From Planctomycetota bacterium (GTDB taxonomy: Bacteria > Planctomycetota > Phycisphaerae > Sedimentisphaerales > Anaerohalosphaeraceae): 55,529 nucleotides of DNA. The position numbers and the translations under genes are program-made. The notes under the pieces are model-generated. The model did not search any database. It was given only the letters and a program-made list of their open reading frames with translations, and was not told the origin of the DNA. Where the stretch lies: assembly GCA_003644205.1 (NCBI GenBank), contig QNBT01000001.1:1-55529 (forward strand), read 5' to 3'. The stretch's first letter is position 1, and each line of letters starts with the position of its first letter. Positions 8,677 through 16,729 of the stretch are shown in pieces.

Positions 8677-10060
8677 TGTTCTTCTTCCAATCGCCATGAC
8701 CTCCAATGCCGTTCTGGCCACAGAACCGGCAGTAGCGTCTTGCTTTCATGGTCCAGTCGTGCCAGCCCGGGACTTCTCCGTTAGCATCGTAGTGCATCCA
8801 CAGTGACCGCCGTTGCTTTCCTTGAAGCAGACGCCAGAACGTATGCATAAAGCCTCCTGTAACCGAACACAGGACGCCGCCGTCTGATCCCGGCCTTTCT
8901 TCCATCCAGTCGTTGTTCAACCTTTCGTTTTGCTCTTGCTCGGCCGTCCGCGAGAGTTCCTTCAGGGCGTGTCGCCAGTCGAGGTCGCCGAAACATACCG
9001 TGCACTTTTTGCAACCGCATAAGCTCAACTTCATATCCCCGCCAATGGCCACGGCACGGCTTTTCGTATAAGCAGTCCCACCTGTCAGCGCGAAGTGGAC
9101 ACGGTTACACCTGCGGGCCAGCACTTCGGTACCGACGACCGCCGGATCGTTATCCGTAGAATTGATAATGATGTCGCTCGACATCGCAGCCTCAGCAGCA
9201 ATCCTGTCGCTTATTGTCCCTACTATAGGAATCACAATAGAACCCGGGTCCAGTGCCAGGGCCAGCTTCGCCAGCTCTTCAGCTTTTGGCTTCCCCACAG
9301 AGGATTTGGGCAGGAGCATCACGTCACGATTCGCTTCTTCAACCAAATCGGCGTCAATAAAAAACTTACCTCCTCTTCTGCCAATGCCGCTTTTCGCCAG
9401 TTCGATTTGCACCTTGGACTGCAAGCGTCCACAACCGACCAGGGCAACTCGCAGTTCCTCCGCCCTGTTAAGGATTGCCTGGCCTCTGGCCATATCCCCT
9501 TCACCAAGACGTGCTATGAGACGGCTACGGTCAGCCATTTCCTGCTGATTATCATGGTATTTATCATCTGCTTTCGATGTATTCTTCCGTCCGGCCTCCA
9601 TGTTTTGAAGCGGCCACAGCGGGCCTACCGACAATGCACCCATTCCTGGTCCCGGCGTTTTAAGCACGTCGACCGGTTCGAATTGCTCACCTTCCCTCAA
9701 CCAGCCCTCTGCCATTAACATCCCCTGTGCCCTGTACAGGTGTAAGAGCCCTGCAAACAAGATACCCGCTTCATCCACAGCGGAAGCATATCTCTGCGAT
9801 TCACTGTCCTTTAGATTGGAGACGCCATATGACACAATAAGCGGGAACCCACCTGCGCGGCTGACCTTACGCAGAAACCTGACCAGCTCCTTATCATCTG
9901 TGACATACATGGTGGAATGATGCAGAAACTCCTGACTTCGTTCTCTCCGCAGCACACCCATCTCGCACACTGCAACTTTTGCGCGCCACCGTTTCCCGAA
10001 CTCAAGAATCAGGCTGTCAAAAGTCACAGATGGTATATTGATAGAGTTTCGCACAAGCAT
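8660..10060 (-). CDS. ThiF/E1-like adenylyltransferase with JAB-like N-terminus
   Basis: A 466-aa protein. The C-terminal half is a ThiF/MoeB/E1 Rossmann domain: ALVGCGRLQSKV nucleotide loop, FFIDADLVEEANRD (acidic strand plus Arg), SVGKPKAEELA, and STDNDPAVVGTE. Cysteine pairs CGCKKCTVC and CRFCG fit a structural zinc. The N-terminal 170 aa resemble the JAB/MPN domain of ThiF fusions, but the metal-binding HxHP...SxxD region reads VSYGVSNLKDSESQRY, so histidines are missing and it is probably an inactive protease fold (tentative). ATG at 10060 follows AAGGAAAAGGATT. E1-like proteins adenylate ubiquitin-like C-termini; no ubiquitin-like or E2 gene is evident nearby. First large gene of the operon that runs to nrdJ. 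Confidence 0.75.
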   Translation of the reverse strand: MLVRNSINIPSVTFDSLILEFGKRWRAKVAVCEMGVLRRERSQEFLHHSTMYVTDDKELVRFLRKVSRAGGFPLIVSYGVSNLKDSESQRYASAVDEAGILFAGLLHLYRAQGMLMAEGWLREGEQFEPVDVLKTPGPGMGALSVGPLWPLQNMEAGRKNTSKADDKYHDNQQEMADRSRLIARLGEGDMARGQAILNRAEELRVALVGCGRLQSKVQIELAKSGIGRRGGKFFIDADLVEEANRDVMLLPKSSVGKPKAEELAKLALALDPGSIVIPIVGTISDRIAAEAAMSSDIIINSTDNDPAVVGTEVLARRCNRVHFALTGGTAYTKSRAVAIGGDMKLSLCGCKKCTVCFGDLDWRHALKELSRTAEQEQNERLNNDWMEERPGSDGGVLCSVTGGFMHTFWRLLQGKQRRSLWMHYDANGEVPGWHDWTMKARRYCRFCGQNGIGGHGDWKKNNEWRL

Positions 10061-10140
10061 AATCCTTTTCCTTTCCAGCGGGGAAGAGCGGGAAGCATGC
10101 CGTCCCTGGGCCGCCCACAATAACCCCGCATAAACAGCGC

Positions 10141-10401
10141 TCAGTCATTTCTAAAACGCGTGGCTTCACGCTCCCTTTTTAGTCTATCTTCCTCCGTTTC
10201 CTTAATCTTTCTGGCAGCCTCCTGATGTTCGAACTCTATAAGCCTGGGCGACGCAACCTCCACGTTTATCATGTGCTCCGGACTACAGGCCCGGGGCATA
10301 GCCAGAGCAGCCTTCACCAATCCGGTTCCTACGCTATGCCTCCATGTCGCCAGTTCGTTTTTCATCAGGCAAATGCTGGACTGTTCTTTCTGTGTTTTCA
10401 T
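10141..10401 (-). CDS. Small helical protein upstream of E1-like gene
   Basis: An 86-aa protein ending in a strongly charged helix (EHQEAARKIKETEEDRLKRE). TAGGAGCAG lies just before the ATG. It is the first gene of the minus-strand operon leading to the E1-like gene. No Gly-Gly terminus or beta-grasp pattern is seen, so it is not an obvious ubiquitin-like substrate. Function unknown. Confidence 0.55.
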   Translation of the reverse strand: MKTQKEQSSICLMKNELATWRHSVGTGLVKAALAMPRACSPEHMINVEVASPRLIEFEHQEAARKIKETEEDRLKREREATRFRND

Positions 10402-10662
10402 TTTCTGCTCCTATGTTAAAAGTATCCTTTCTTTGTCACGTTCTTTCACAACAAAATATGGCCAATTGCCTAAAACCCTTCGACAAACGCCCGCACAAAA
10501 AGTCAAGATACTAAGCTCATCGAAGCCTGTCTTAACTTGTACACACCTATTATAAAAGTTCTGCATACCCAAAGACGACTGAAATGCGGCTGAAACTTTT
10601 TCTACACCGTACAGTAAAGTTTAAATAAATTGCGATACCAAAATACTCCGGGTGATATAATC
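10402..10662. promoter_or_regulatory. Divergent intergenic promoter region
   Basis: An AT-rich gap between the minus-strand operon and the plus-strand gene at 10663. It holds TTTAAATAAAT at about 10619 on the plus strand and TTATAAAAG-like sequence near 10551, plausible TATA or -10 elements. No gene is visible. Site assignments are weak. Confidence 0.35.
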
Positions 10663-11238
10663 ATGGCGTGGGCTTACTTCACACCAACCTTGAGGAATCT
10701 TGATGTTTATCTGGTAGACGGGTATCTCCCTGCAAGGGACATACTCATAAGGCTTGCTGAGCAGTCTGCGGAGGCTCCTGCACTCAAGAGCAACATAGTT
10801 ACACGAGCACCCTATAGCTGGGACGACTGGGACGAGGATGCCATTTACGAAAAACTGGCATACAACACAAGAAAGGTATTCTGTGCCGCCAGACCTCCAG
10901 GAAAACGCATATCAGTATGGAGCGAGGCGTGGCTTTTGAAACCTGAACAGTGGCCCCCGGAATTTGAATTGAAGGAACAAAAGGGGGACATGTCAAATCG
11001 GAGACTGCTGGTAACTCTCTACGAAGACTGTGCCTTTGGAAAAAAGTGCCTGACGAATCTGGTCAAAAAAAGCAGGCTTGACGTTATACCAGCGAAAGAC
11101 TACCGCGACCATGAGGCGTTTAAGCATAAGGGTGAAGCCTTGCTTGAGGATATAAGCCTTCCGTTCATAGCACCGTGCCTTGTGGCAGGCGAGAGGATCC
11201 AGGCACAGGACTGCGAATACAGAGCTTTTGGAATATAA
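10663..11238 (+). CDS. Hypothetical protein, 191 aa
   Basis: A soluble 191-aa protein beginning MAWAYFTPTLRNLDVYLVDG with an acidic YSWDDWDEDAIYEKLAYN segment and a Cys-containing C-terminus. GGGTGAT lies about 10 nt before this ATG; an upstream in-frame ATG at 10630 lacks one. It is the only plus-strand gene between 2 and 14.6 kb, divergent from the E1/HerA operon and convergent with the winged-helix-like gene. No family recognised. Confidence 0.6.
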   Translation: MAWAYFTPTLRNLDVYLVDGYLPARDILIRLAEQSAEAPALKSNIVTRAPYSWDDWDEDAIYEKLAYNTRKVFCAARPPGKRISVWSEAWLLKPEQWPPEFELKEQKGDMSNRRLLVTLYEDCAFGKKCLTNLVKKSRLDVIPAKDYRDHEAFKHKGEALLEDISLPFIAPCLVAGERIQAQDCEYRAFGI

Positions 11239-11247
11239 GCGACAAAC

Positions 11248-12129
11248 TTATCGCAAACGGGAAAACATGAAATACTTTTTTGAGAAGGACCTGTCCAGCC
11301 CCAAACCTTTCTTAAATTTTTCCCCGAAGAGATACTTACGAAACTCACCGCCGCAAAACCTTTGTAACGCTGAAAGCTGCTGGTCTACCTTGTTTTCTTG
11401 AGCCTTCCTAAGTTGCACATTTTTCCTTAACTCTTCCTTCCAAACTTCCTTGAACACTTCATCCAGGGACACTCGCACCCCAAGTTTTTTTACCAAGCAA
11501 AGAAGCATATCAACTGCCTCTGATCCTATTGTCTTACCAGGGCATATTATTGACTCGTGCCTTTTTTCATCCAAATCAATCCAAAACAGATATTTTTCTT
11601 TTTTGTGTTCCTCTTTGCTAATGCTGCTAACAATATGGCAATTGCCCCCTGTCCATACTTCATATTGCGGTTTTGCTGCCAGCGAAACCGTGGCCTCCGC
11701 CGACTCTAAATTCGCGGCCCTTGCTTCCATATACAATTTGGGAAGATGGCGCAGTAGTGCTGCAAGTAATTCCCCGCTTGCCTCTGTACCTGCTGCGATT
11801 TTTCCGATACGGCCTTCAAGGCGGAAAAGGGAAGGCATTTTACCTTGTGGTTCGCAGAAGAGTTTTGCTACTGTTCCGATGACAATCCTCGATACCCTGT
11901 CCACTCCTGCTTCTTCGGCGAAGCCCAGGCCAGTCCGAACGTAAAGAAGCAATGCTTCTGAAGCCATTTTTGCTGGTTCCCTGCCCTTCCACTGTTTGAC
12001 CCACTGGGCAAATGCTTCCCACACCCCTGTGAAAGAATGTTCTTCCTCCGGGTAATATCGTTTGATAAACATCTCAGCAGCCTGGTGGATGCCGGCCATT
12101 AGCTTCTCTGTTTCTGTTGCTTTGTGCAT
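11248..12129 (-). CDS. Protease-partner protein with winged-helix-like C-terminus
   Basis: A 293-aa protein. The N-terminal 110 residues are helical, the middle has a beta-rich EVWTGGNCHIV segment, and the C-terminal 95 residues (SEAVDMLLCLVKKLGVRVSL, EVFKEVWKEEL, VDQQLSALQRF, then KKYFMFSRLR) have the spacing of an OmpR-type winged helix. The ATG follows the stop of the membrane metalloprotease directly, so they are one operon. By analogy with MecR1/BlaR1 plus repressor pairs, the protease may act on or signal to this protein. That is inference; no cleavage site is visible. Confidence 0.55.
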   Translation of the reverse strand: MHKATETEKLMAGIHQAAEMFIKRYYPEEEHSFTGVWEAFAQWVKQWKGREPAKMASEALLLYVRTGLGFAEEAGVDRVSRIVIGTVAKLFCEPQGKMPSLFRLEGRIGKIAAGTEASGELLAALLRHLPKLYMEARAANLESAEATVSLAAKPQYEVWTGGNCHIVSSISKEEHKKEKYLFWIDLDEKRHESIICPGKTIGSEAVDMLLCLVKKLGVRVSLDEVFKEVWKEELRKNVQLRKAQENKVDQQLSALQRFCGGEFRKYLFGEKFKKGLGLDRSFSKKYFMFSRLR

Positions 12130-14148
12130 CTAACTTACTTCCATATCAAGGGATTGCTTTTCCGACCCTGTCTGCTGCTCCTGCAACCAGAGCAGACGCT
12201 GATCAACATCCGGGTGTAAATACCCCGCCCAGCCTAAATTCCATATCATCTTCAAGATATCCGCCGAGCCCCCCCGGCGCATGTGGCGACCTTGCAACCG
12301 TTGCTTCTTCGCATCGATGAAAATCTCTTGCTCTTTCAGTTTCTGCAAAGCGGACATAAGAGGCTGTGCTGTTCCAATCTTCCGTGCAGCGTACAGGTCT
12401 GCCTGCCGTTCCTGTTCGTACAAGTCTTCTGCCAGATCCATAAATCGTGGGGCCCAAGGCGCGAATATTGCGAACAATTCTCTCCAAGTGCTCTTTTTCA
12501 TCAAGGTGGCATGGCCACACTCGTGCCATAACAAGGCTTCCAGTTCCTCCCGCGACAAATCCTTTTGCGCACCAACTGTTATCCACAAAAGGTATTTCCT
12601 TTTCAACGCCGCGGCTCTTTCAACTTCCATATTGATCCTCGGAACAGGGACTAAAGCCACCTGTAAGACATCGACTTTAAGTGTGCTTCTGAGACAATCC
12701 AGTGGTTCATTTGGCAAATCGGACATTTCGAGGCTCTTTCCCGCCTGCCTTCCAAACCTCACTTTTCTCTGCATCGCTAGATGTTCTCTTATTGCTTGAA
12801 CGATCGTCATCGCCAGGGGTGCACCAATCAAACACGTCAGCAGAAACGCCTCAATAGCTGCTCCGCGTCCTCGCAGGGGCACTATCAACGGCCAGTGCCA
12901 CCAGCAACCCAGCGCCCATGTTACCCCAAAAGCCCCGGCAACGCTTTCCACCAGGGTTATAGATAAGTACACAGCGCCTGAGTAGCAAAACGCCGTGAAA
13001 ACCAAGAGATTTGTCCATGTCCAAAACCGATGTCGCTGCACCGCACGCTGGAAATCTTCCGCGTCATTCTGCTCTGAGAGGGATTCGTAACGGGTCGACG
13101 GTGCTGCGTAGTAATCCCCGAGTCTCCTCACGCCTTCCAGTTCAGGCAGGGTTTTAAGCAGGAAGCGAAGGCTCAGACCTTGCGAGAGCAGAATAAATAT
13201 TACCACTGCCATTTGAAAAACCCTCACCACATCTTCGGCAGCGGCGGAAGGCAACGACAGCAAGTATCTACCAAAACCGTACATCAGCACCATAAGGGCC
13301 GGTACACATACCATTTGGCACCAAACTCCATATGTTCCTTGGAACCGTGTTTTCCAGTGGTACCTATGGGGCAAGGCGCACACGGACATTATCCAGCCCG
13401 AGACCGCTAAATTGAAGCCCCCACCTAAAAGGAAGACCAGACCAATCCATCTTCCGACGGGCCGGAGCAAAAACCATAAAAAATGAACAATAAAAGGGGC
13501 ACGGCTCAGAACCCATTTTGTGCCCATCACGGATTCATAAGCTGGAAGCAGGCTGCTGGTCACCAGCAACATACCTCCGGCGATAGTTATACCCAACGAT
13601 AGCCTGTGTATGGTACACCAATACCACATATCCGCCCGCGACGGCAATACTATCTCGTGGGAGATAGAACCGTCCGAGTCCAAACGCTCCCATAGTAAGT
13701 GTTCCACCTTTGTGCAGTGCCTGTTCATGCCCTGCGGAACTATCACCAGTCCCCAAAAGGCCAACAATCCCGGCCAAATCAACCATATCCCTCCGATTAG
13801 CCAATACCAGATTGAACGCTCTTCTGCTAATATCTTACTATTCACCCGTGCCATCAGAGGTATCTGTAGCAGTCCCAACAGAATCACACTGGCTATAAAG
13901 GCTATTTCTAATACCCATTGTCGCTCGAAGCAAACCGAGATCTGAGTCGCTCGGGGGTTAAATGTCGCCATTTCCACACATACCTGCGGTCGGTACAACA
14001 TGTTATACATGCCCTTTTTAGTATACTTGGCCCTTATGCGTTGGTCATCTGGACCTTGCGGCTCAACCGAGTAACCGCTTTCAGCCAAAGCTGTGATAAG
14101 TTTTGACCGACACCACACAATCTCCCGTTCAACGATACGTGTTGCCAT
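12130..14148 (-). CDS. Multi-pass membrane metalloprotease (M48/M56-like)
   Basis: A 672-aa protein with roughly eight to ten hydrophobic helices in the first 450 residues (for example EIAFIASVILLGLLQIPLMA, IWLIWPGLLAFWGLVIV, VVIFILLSQGLSL). A cytoplasmic zinc-protease domain follows: LWHECGHATLMKK gives the HExxH site at about residue 540, and EQERQADLYAA provides the third ligand. This layout fits membrane gluzincins of the M48/M56 type. It is co-transcribed with the winged-helix-like gene that starts 1 nt after its stop, and a 39-aa frame precedes it. Substrate unknown; regulated proteolysis is my guess. Confidence 0.85.
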   Translation of the reverse strand: MATRIVEREIVWCRSKLITALAESGYSVEPQGPDDQRIRAKYTKKGMYNMLYRPQVCVEMATFNPRATQISVCFERQWVLEIAFIASVILLGLLQIPLMARVNSKILAEERSIWYWLIGGIWLIWPGLLAFWGLVIVPQGMNRHCTKVEHLLWERLDSDGSISHEIVLPSRADMWYWCTIHRLSLGITIAGGMLLVTSSLLPAYESVMGTKWVLSRAPFIVHFLWFLLRPVGRWIGLVFLLGGGFNLAVSGWIMSVCALPHRYHWKTRFQGTYGVWCQMVCVPALMVLMYGFGRYLLSLPSAAAEDVVRVFQMAVVIFILLSQGLSLRFLLKTLPELEGVRRLGDYYAAPSTRYESLSEQNDAEDFQRAVQRHRFWTWTNLLVFTAFCYSGAVYLSITLVESVAGAFGVTWALGCWWHWPLIVPLRGRGAAIEAFLLTCLIGAPLAMTIVQAIREHLAMQRKVRFGRQAGKSLEMSDLPNEPLDCLRSTLKVDVLQVALVPVPRINMEVERAAALKRKYLLWITVGAQKDLSREELEALLWHECGHATLMKKSTWRELFAIFAPWAPRFMDLAEDLYEQERQADLYAARKIGTAQPLMSALQKLKEQEIFIDAKKQRLQGRHMRRGGSADILKMIWNLGWAGYLHPDVDQRLLWLQEQQTGSEKQSLDMEVS

Positions 14149-14153
14149 GAGGT

Positions 14154-14273
14154 TCAGCCCTTTCTTTCCAATCGCACGCGGTTAGGCAGAGCCTTCTCTG
14201 CCGGAGATACATCAGTTTCGATCAGCACTGTTTCCATGACTTGCCCACTTTCGCCGTCATACCTTGCGAGCAT
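14154..14273 (-). CDS. Small hypothetical protein, 39 aa
   Basis: A 39-aa frame starting MLARYDGESGQVMETVLIET and ending NRVRLERKG, 5 nt before the metalloprotease gene. The regular amphipathic composition and tight spacing suggest a real leader gene of the protease operon. An internal ATG (METVLIETD) is another possible start. Confidence 0.4.
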   Translation of the reverse strand: MLARYDGESGQVMETVLIETDVSPAEKALPNRVRLERKG

Positions 14274-14366
14274 CACTTACGACCAATATACACAAATTAT
14301 TTGCCAAAAGCAACTTTCGTGGTGGCTCCCACACCATCTTAGCAAGCATTTGCTTTGTCTGACTTT

Positions 14367-14555
14367 TTACGCAATCCAGAACCAGTCAAGCAACTTGCTA
14401 AACAGGCTCCACAGGTACAACAGGGTTTGATCTACATCATACGGATGACGATACTGAACTTGAACATGACCTCCGGGGACCGTAAGCTTTTTATATTTAA
14501 CTGCGTATAAGAACAGTGATAAGGAAGCCGCACAGGGCAAGAGAATCCCTGGCAA
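14367..14555 (-). CDS. Small membrane protein or remnant
   Basis: Two hydrophobic segments (GILLPCAASLSLFLYAV and TLLYLWSLFSKLLDWFWIA) flank a soluble VPGGHVQVQYRHPYDVD loop. Only a TTG start is available at 14555. The frame stays open and protein-like about 40 nt further upstream without a start codon, so it may be a 5'-truncated gene. It precedes the metalloprotease operon on the same strand. Confidence 0.4.
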   Translation of the reverse strand: MPGILLPCAASLSLFLYAVKYKKLTVPGGHVQVQYRHPYDVDQTLLYLWSLFSKLLDWFWIA

Positions 14556-14654
14556 CCAATCAGCACGAGACGGGTTTAAAAAATTGAGACCTTACCCCAT
14601 AGTTTACCCACCTGCGAGGATTGACTACGGCCATATCCAGCAAAACGGCGCAAC

Positions 14655-14662
14655 TTTTATTA
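14655..14662 (+). promoter_or_regulatory. Archaeal-type TATA-like box
   Basis: TTTTATTA preceded by GCGCAAC, with its first base 32 nt before the ATG at 14687 and no Shine-Dalgarno in between. The same 15-mer at the same distance precedes the ATG at 24244. Fits a leaderless archaeal promoter. Confidence 0.45.
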
Positions 14663-14686
14663 ACCTACCCGGCAGAAATAGTTATT

Positions 14687-14887
14687 ATGGGATACAGAGC
14701 GGCCTTGAATTTGGCGAAGATAGCTCAGGGAGCAAAACTGCTCGATGATGACCTGGTAAAAAATACGATAAGGGCAGTTGCTGTAGCTGATAACCCTAAA
14801 ATCGAGCGGGTAGCTGAGACTTATATAGGGATTCGTGCTCTTGAAAATATGTTCTCCGGATACCGTAGGAATTACCGGCAGGGGTGA
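14687..14887 (+). CDS. Small hypothetical protein, 66 aa
   Basis: A helical 66-aa protein beginning MGYRAALNLAKIAQGAKLLD and ending SGYRRNYRQG. The ATG at 14687 is chosen because a TATA-like box lies at the leaderless distance. It is followed after 1 nt by a 28-aa membrane peptide. No family recognised. Confidence 0.5.
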   Translation: MGYRAALNLAKIAQGAKLLDDDLVKNTIRAVAVADNPKIERVAETYIGIRALENMFSGYRRNYRQG

Positions 14888-14888
14888 A

Positions 14889-14975
14889 ATGACCGCTGTG
14901 CAAAGCTTCTGGCCTGTCCAGACCACGTTGCTTATGTTTCTCAGAATTGCCTGCCTGATTGCGATTTGTTTTTAA
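14889..14975 (+). CDS. 28-aa membrane micropeptide
   Basis: ATG one base after the preceding stop, with GGGGTGA (which includes that stop) as ribosome binding site. The peptide MTAVQSFWPVQTTLLMFLRI continues as one hydrophobic helix ending IAICF. Coupled translation is likely if it is real; toxin-like or regulatory membrane peptides look like this, but function is unknown. Confidence 0.4.
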   Translation: MTAVQSFWPVQTTLLMFLRIACLIAICF

Positions 14976-14994
14976 TTCTGCGCTTTTTTAATAC

Positions 14995-15064
14995 TGTTTT
15001 ATTTTCAATTTTCCTAACTCTTTCAAAAATAGTTACTTACTGATTTAAATTCGATTCTTACCCC
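14995..15064 (-). pseudogene. Relic of nuclease-like gene 3' end plus nrdJ start
   Basis: Ungapped alignment with 4411-4476 gives 49 identical bases of 66, spanning the end of the nuclease-like gene, the intergenic gap and the first nrdJ codons. Read in the same frame it ends RIEFKSVSNYF then TGA, against RIGFKLVSDYFGND in the intact gene. Upstream the frame is broken, and the nrdJ part has no ATG. It is the decayed end of a second copy of this gene block. Confidence 0.55.
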
Positions 15065-15560
15065 GATTTAATTCTGGGCTGCGAAGTAGCCCTTCAGCAA
15101 AGCTCCCCGGTCTTGACCGCCACTGACAGCCTGCCCTGGCTGACAACAACGATGGAGCACCGCCCCATCCACAAACCCTAACACGACAAACCACCCGCGG
15201 CCCCTCACCGCTAAACAACATCCCAGCTAACAGCAGGGGCCTGCCTCTCCATGAACTGACCCCTGAGCGCAATCCCTACCACACAACTCCTATCCAACCA
15301 TTACCCAATAAGCCTTTTCCCAAAGGCCAACTTGACCCTTCAAGAAACCCGCGCAACCCCAGGCACAAGCCTGGCAAAGCAGCATGTTGCGCCGTGGAAA
15401 AGAACAATTATTGTGCTGAGGCCTCCAATTTCTTAGCCGAAGCACTTTATGTTCTTTTCTGCAGTGTCGCATAGCTAACCACCCCTAATCATTACTTTGC
15501 GCAGCCAAAGCACAATAAGGCCTGCTAACCTGTGCAGTGCTGAACCAGGGGTGGAAAAAA
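15065..15560. other. Noncoding stretch
   Basis: About 500 bp with no frame I would call a gene. Open frames here have proline/arginine-rich random composition. It lies between the relic at 15.0 kb and the 3' end of the zinc-ribbon gene and may be eroded coding sequence. Confidence 0.4.
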
Positions 15561-15998
15561 TTAGATTTCCTTACCACATTTTGCACACCTGGCCCTACTG
15601 TTTTGATCGACATAATAGCCATGGTATTTTTCGCAGCCACAACAATCCAGGATTTGCACGCCGCATTTCGAACAAATCTTTTCATGATTTTCATTGAAAT
15701 GGTAGCCGTGCCGCTTTTTACAGGTACACCAAGGAGACTCTATGTCCGGTATTATATCCTCAAACGTTATCCGGTCGTGTGGGTTGTTAACCGCCCTGAA
15801 TTCCACAAGCCTCTCGTCCGTGTAGTACCACTTGCCGTTAATCCAGACTTTGGGCAGTTCCCTTACCGTGCCGTGCCCTGATTTCTCAGGACTACGGCTG
15901 GCGTTCCAGCACCCATCGCAGATGAAACCGACTGGAACTTCCCTGGGGCCAAACCTGAACTTATCGGTTTGTCTCCCACACATCAGACACTTTGGCAT
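15561..15998 (-). CDS. Multi zinc-ribbon protein
   Basis: A 145-aa protein with four Cys pairs: CLMCGRQTD and ICDGCWN at the N-terminus; WCTCKKRHGYHFNENHEKIC and CSKCG, then CCGC..., CAKCG at the C-terminus. KRHGYHFNENHEKICSKCG and KYHGYYVDQNSRARCAKCG form an internal repeat. GGAGGTGAG precedes the ATG and it overlaps the kinase gene by 16 nt. A nucleic-acid or protein-binding adaptor is likely; no enzyme motif is visible. Confidence 0.7.
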   Translation of the reverse strand: MPKCLMCGRQTDKFRFGPREVPVGFICDGCWNASRSPEKSGHGTVRELPKVWINGKWYYTDERLVEFRAVNNPHDRITFEDIIPDIESPWCTCKKRHGYHFNENHEKICSKCGVQILDCCGCEKYHGYYVDQNSRARCAKCGKEI

Positions 15999-16549
15999 TT
16001 TCTCACCTCCTTCACAAAACAGACCTCATCAAAACCCTGGAGCCTTAATTCATCTTCGGTAGGCTTGGTACTCTGGAAGCCCTTCCACATTTGCTCCACC
16101 TCGTTCAAAGGCACCCTTTTCTGCTTCAGGCATCTTTCTCTGATAGCCCGCAAAGGCACATCGAATACAACACATATCTTCACGTGATGAGCATTAGGGC
16201 CTTGCAGTGAATGCCACCTCGCCCGCTTCGATATATGGCAGGCATCCAGAACAACATTGTGCTTTTTTTTCAAAGCCTCGCATTTCATGGATTCAAAGAC
16301 ATTCCATACCTTAGTTTCACGCTTAGAACCTTCGACGCTGCCAGGCAAGCGTTTCCTTATTTCATCAGAGCTTATAACTGTAAAGCTCCTGCAAAGCCTC
16401 TGGGCCAGCGTGGTTTTTCCAGCATGGGAAGGCCCGCAAAGGACAATCAGCTTCGGCGACTCTCCGATACCAGACTCCTCAGGCTCTGCTCTGCGCAGTG
16501 CTTTCATTTGCTGGATTTTCTCCAGACCATATGCGTCCCAAACCTGCAT
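15983..16549 (-). CDS. P-loop polynucleotide kinase-like protein
   Basis: A 188-aa AAA_33/PNK-type kinase: Walker A LCGPSHAGKTTLAQR near residue 38, VISSDEIRKRL, a Walker B-like NVVLDACH, then lid residues in RAIRERCLKQK. These phosphorylate small molecules or polynucleotide 5' ends and are common in phages and plasmids. ATG at 16549 lies 8 nt after GGAGG; a GTG at 16558 is in frame. It overlaps the zinc-ribbon gene downstream, implying co-expression. Confidence 0.8.
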   Translation of the reverse strand: MQVWDAYGLEKIQQMKALRRAEPEESGIGESPKLIVLCGPSHAGKTTLAQRLCRSFTVISSDEIRKRLPGSVEGSKRETKVWNVFESMKCEALKKKHNVVLDACHISKRARWHSLQGPNAHHVKICVVFDVPLRAIRERCLKQKRVPLNEVEQMWKGFQSTKPTEDELRLQGFDEVCFVKEVRKCQSV

Positions 16550-16729
16550 AGCAATCACCTCCGCACAAAACCCGTGCGGAATTCTTTACCTGATTTCTTT
16601 TTGACTTGAACAGGCGGAAATCAGAGTTATGGATTCCGCTGAAAAATCGGGGGTGATTGCTGGTCCGGGACGCTGCCTTGTGGAGAAATCTTACGGTGAA
16701 AGCTCACAGGGCAGAGCGCAGTGCCATGG

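Noticed and set aside
10141-10401. Ubiquitin-like substrate for the E1-like protein
   Set aside because: The 86-aa product is helical and charged, lacks a Gly-Gly terminus and shows no beta-grasp strand pattern.
15045-15272. 75-codon minus-strand open frame
   Set aside because: The Arg/Gly/Leu-rich composition looks like a chance frame in GC-rich DNA. It lies over the relic and noncoding stretch and has no ribosome site.
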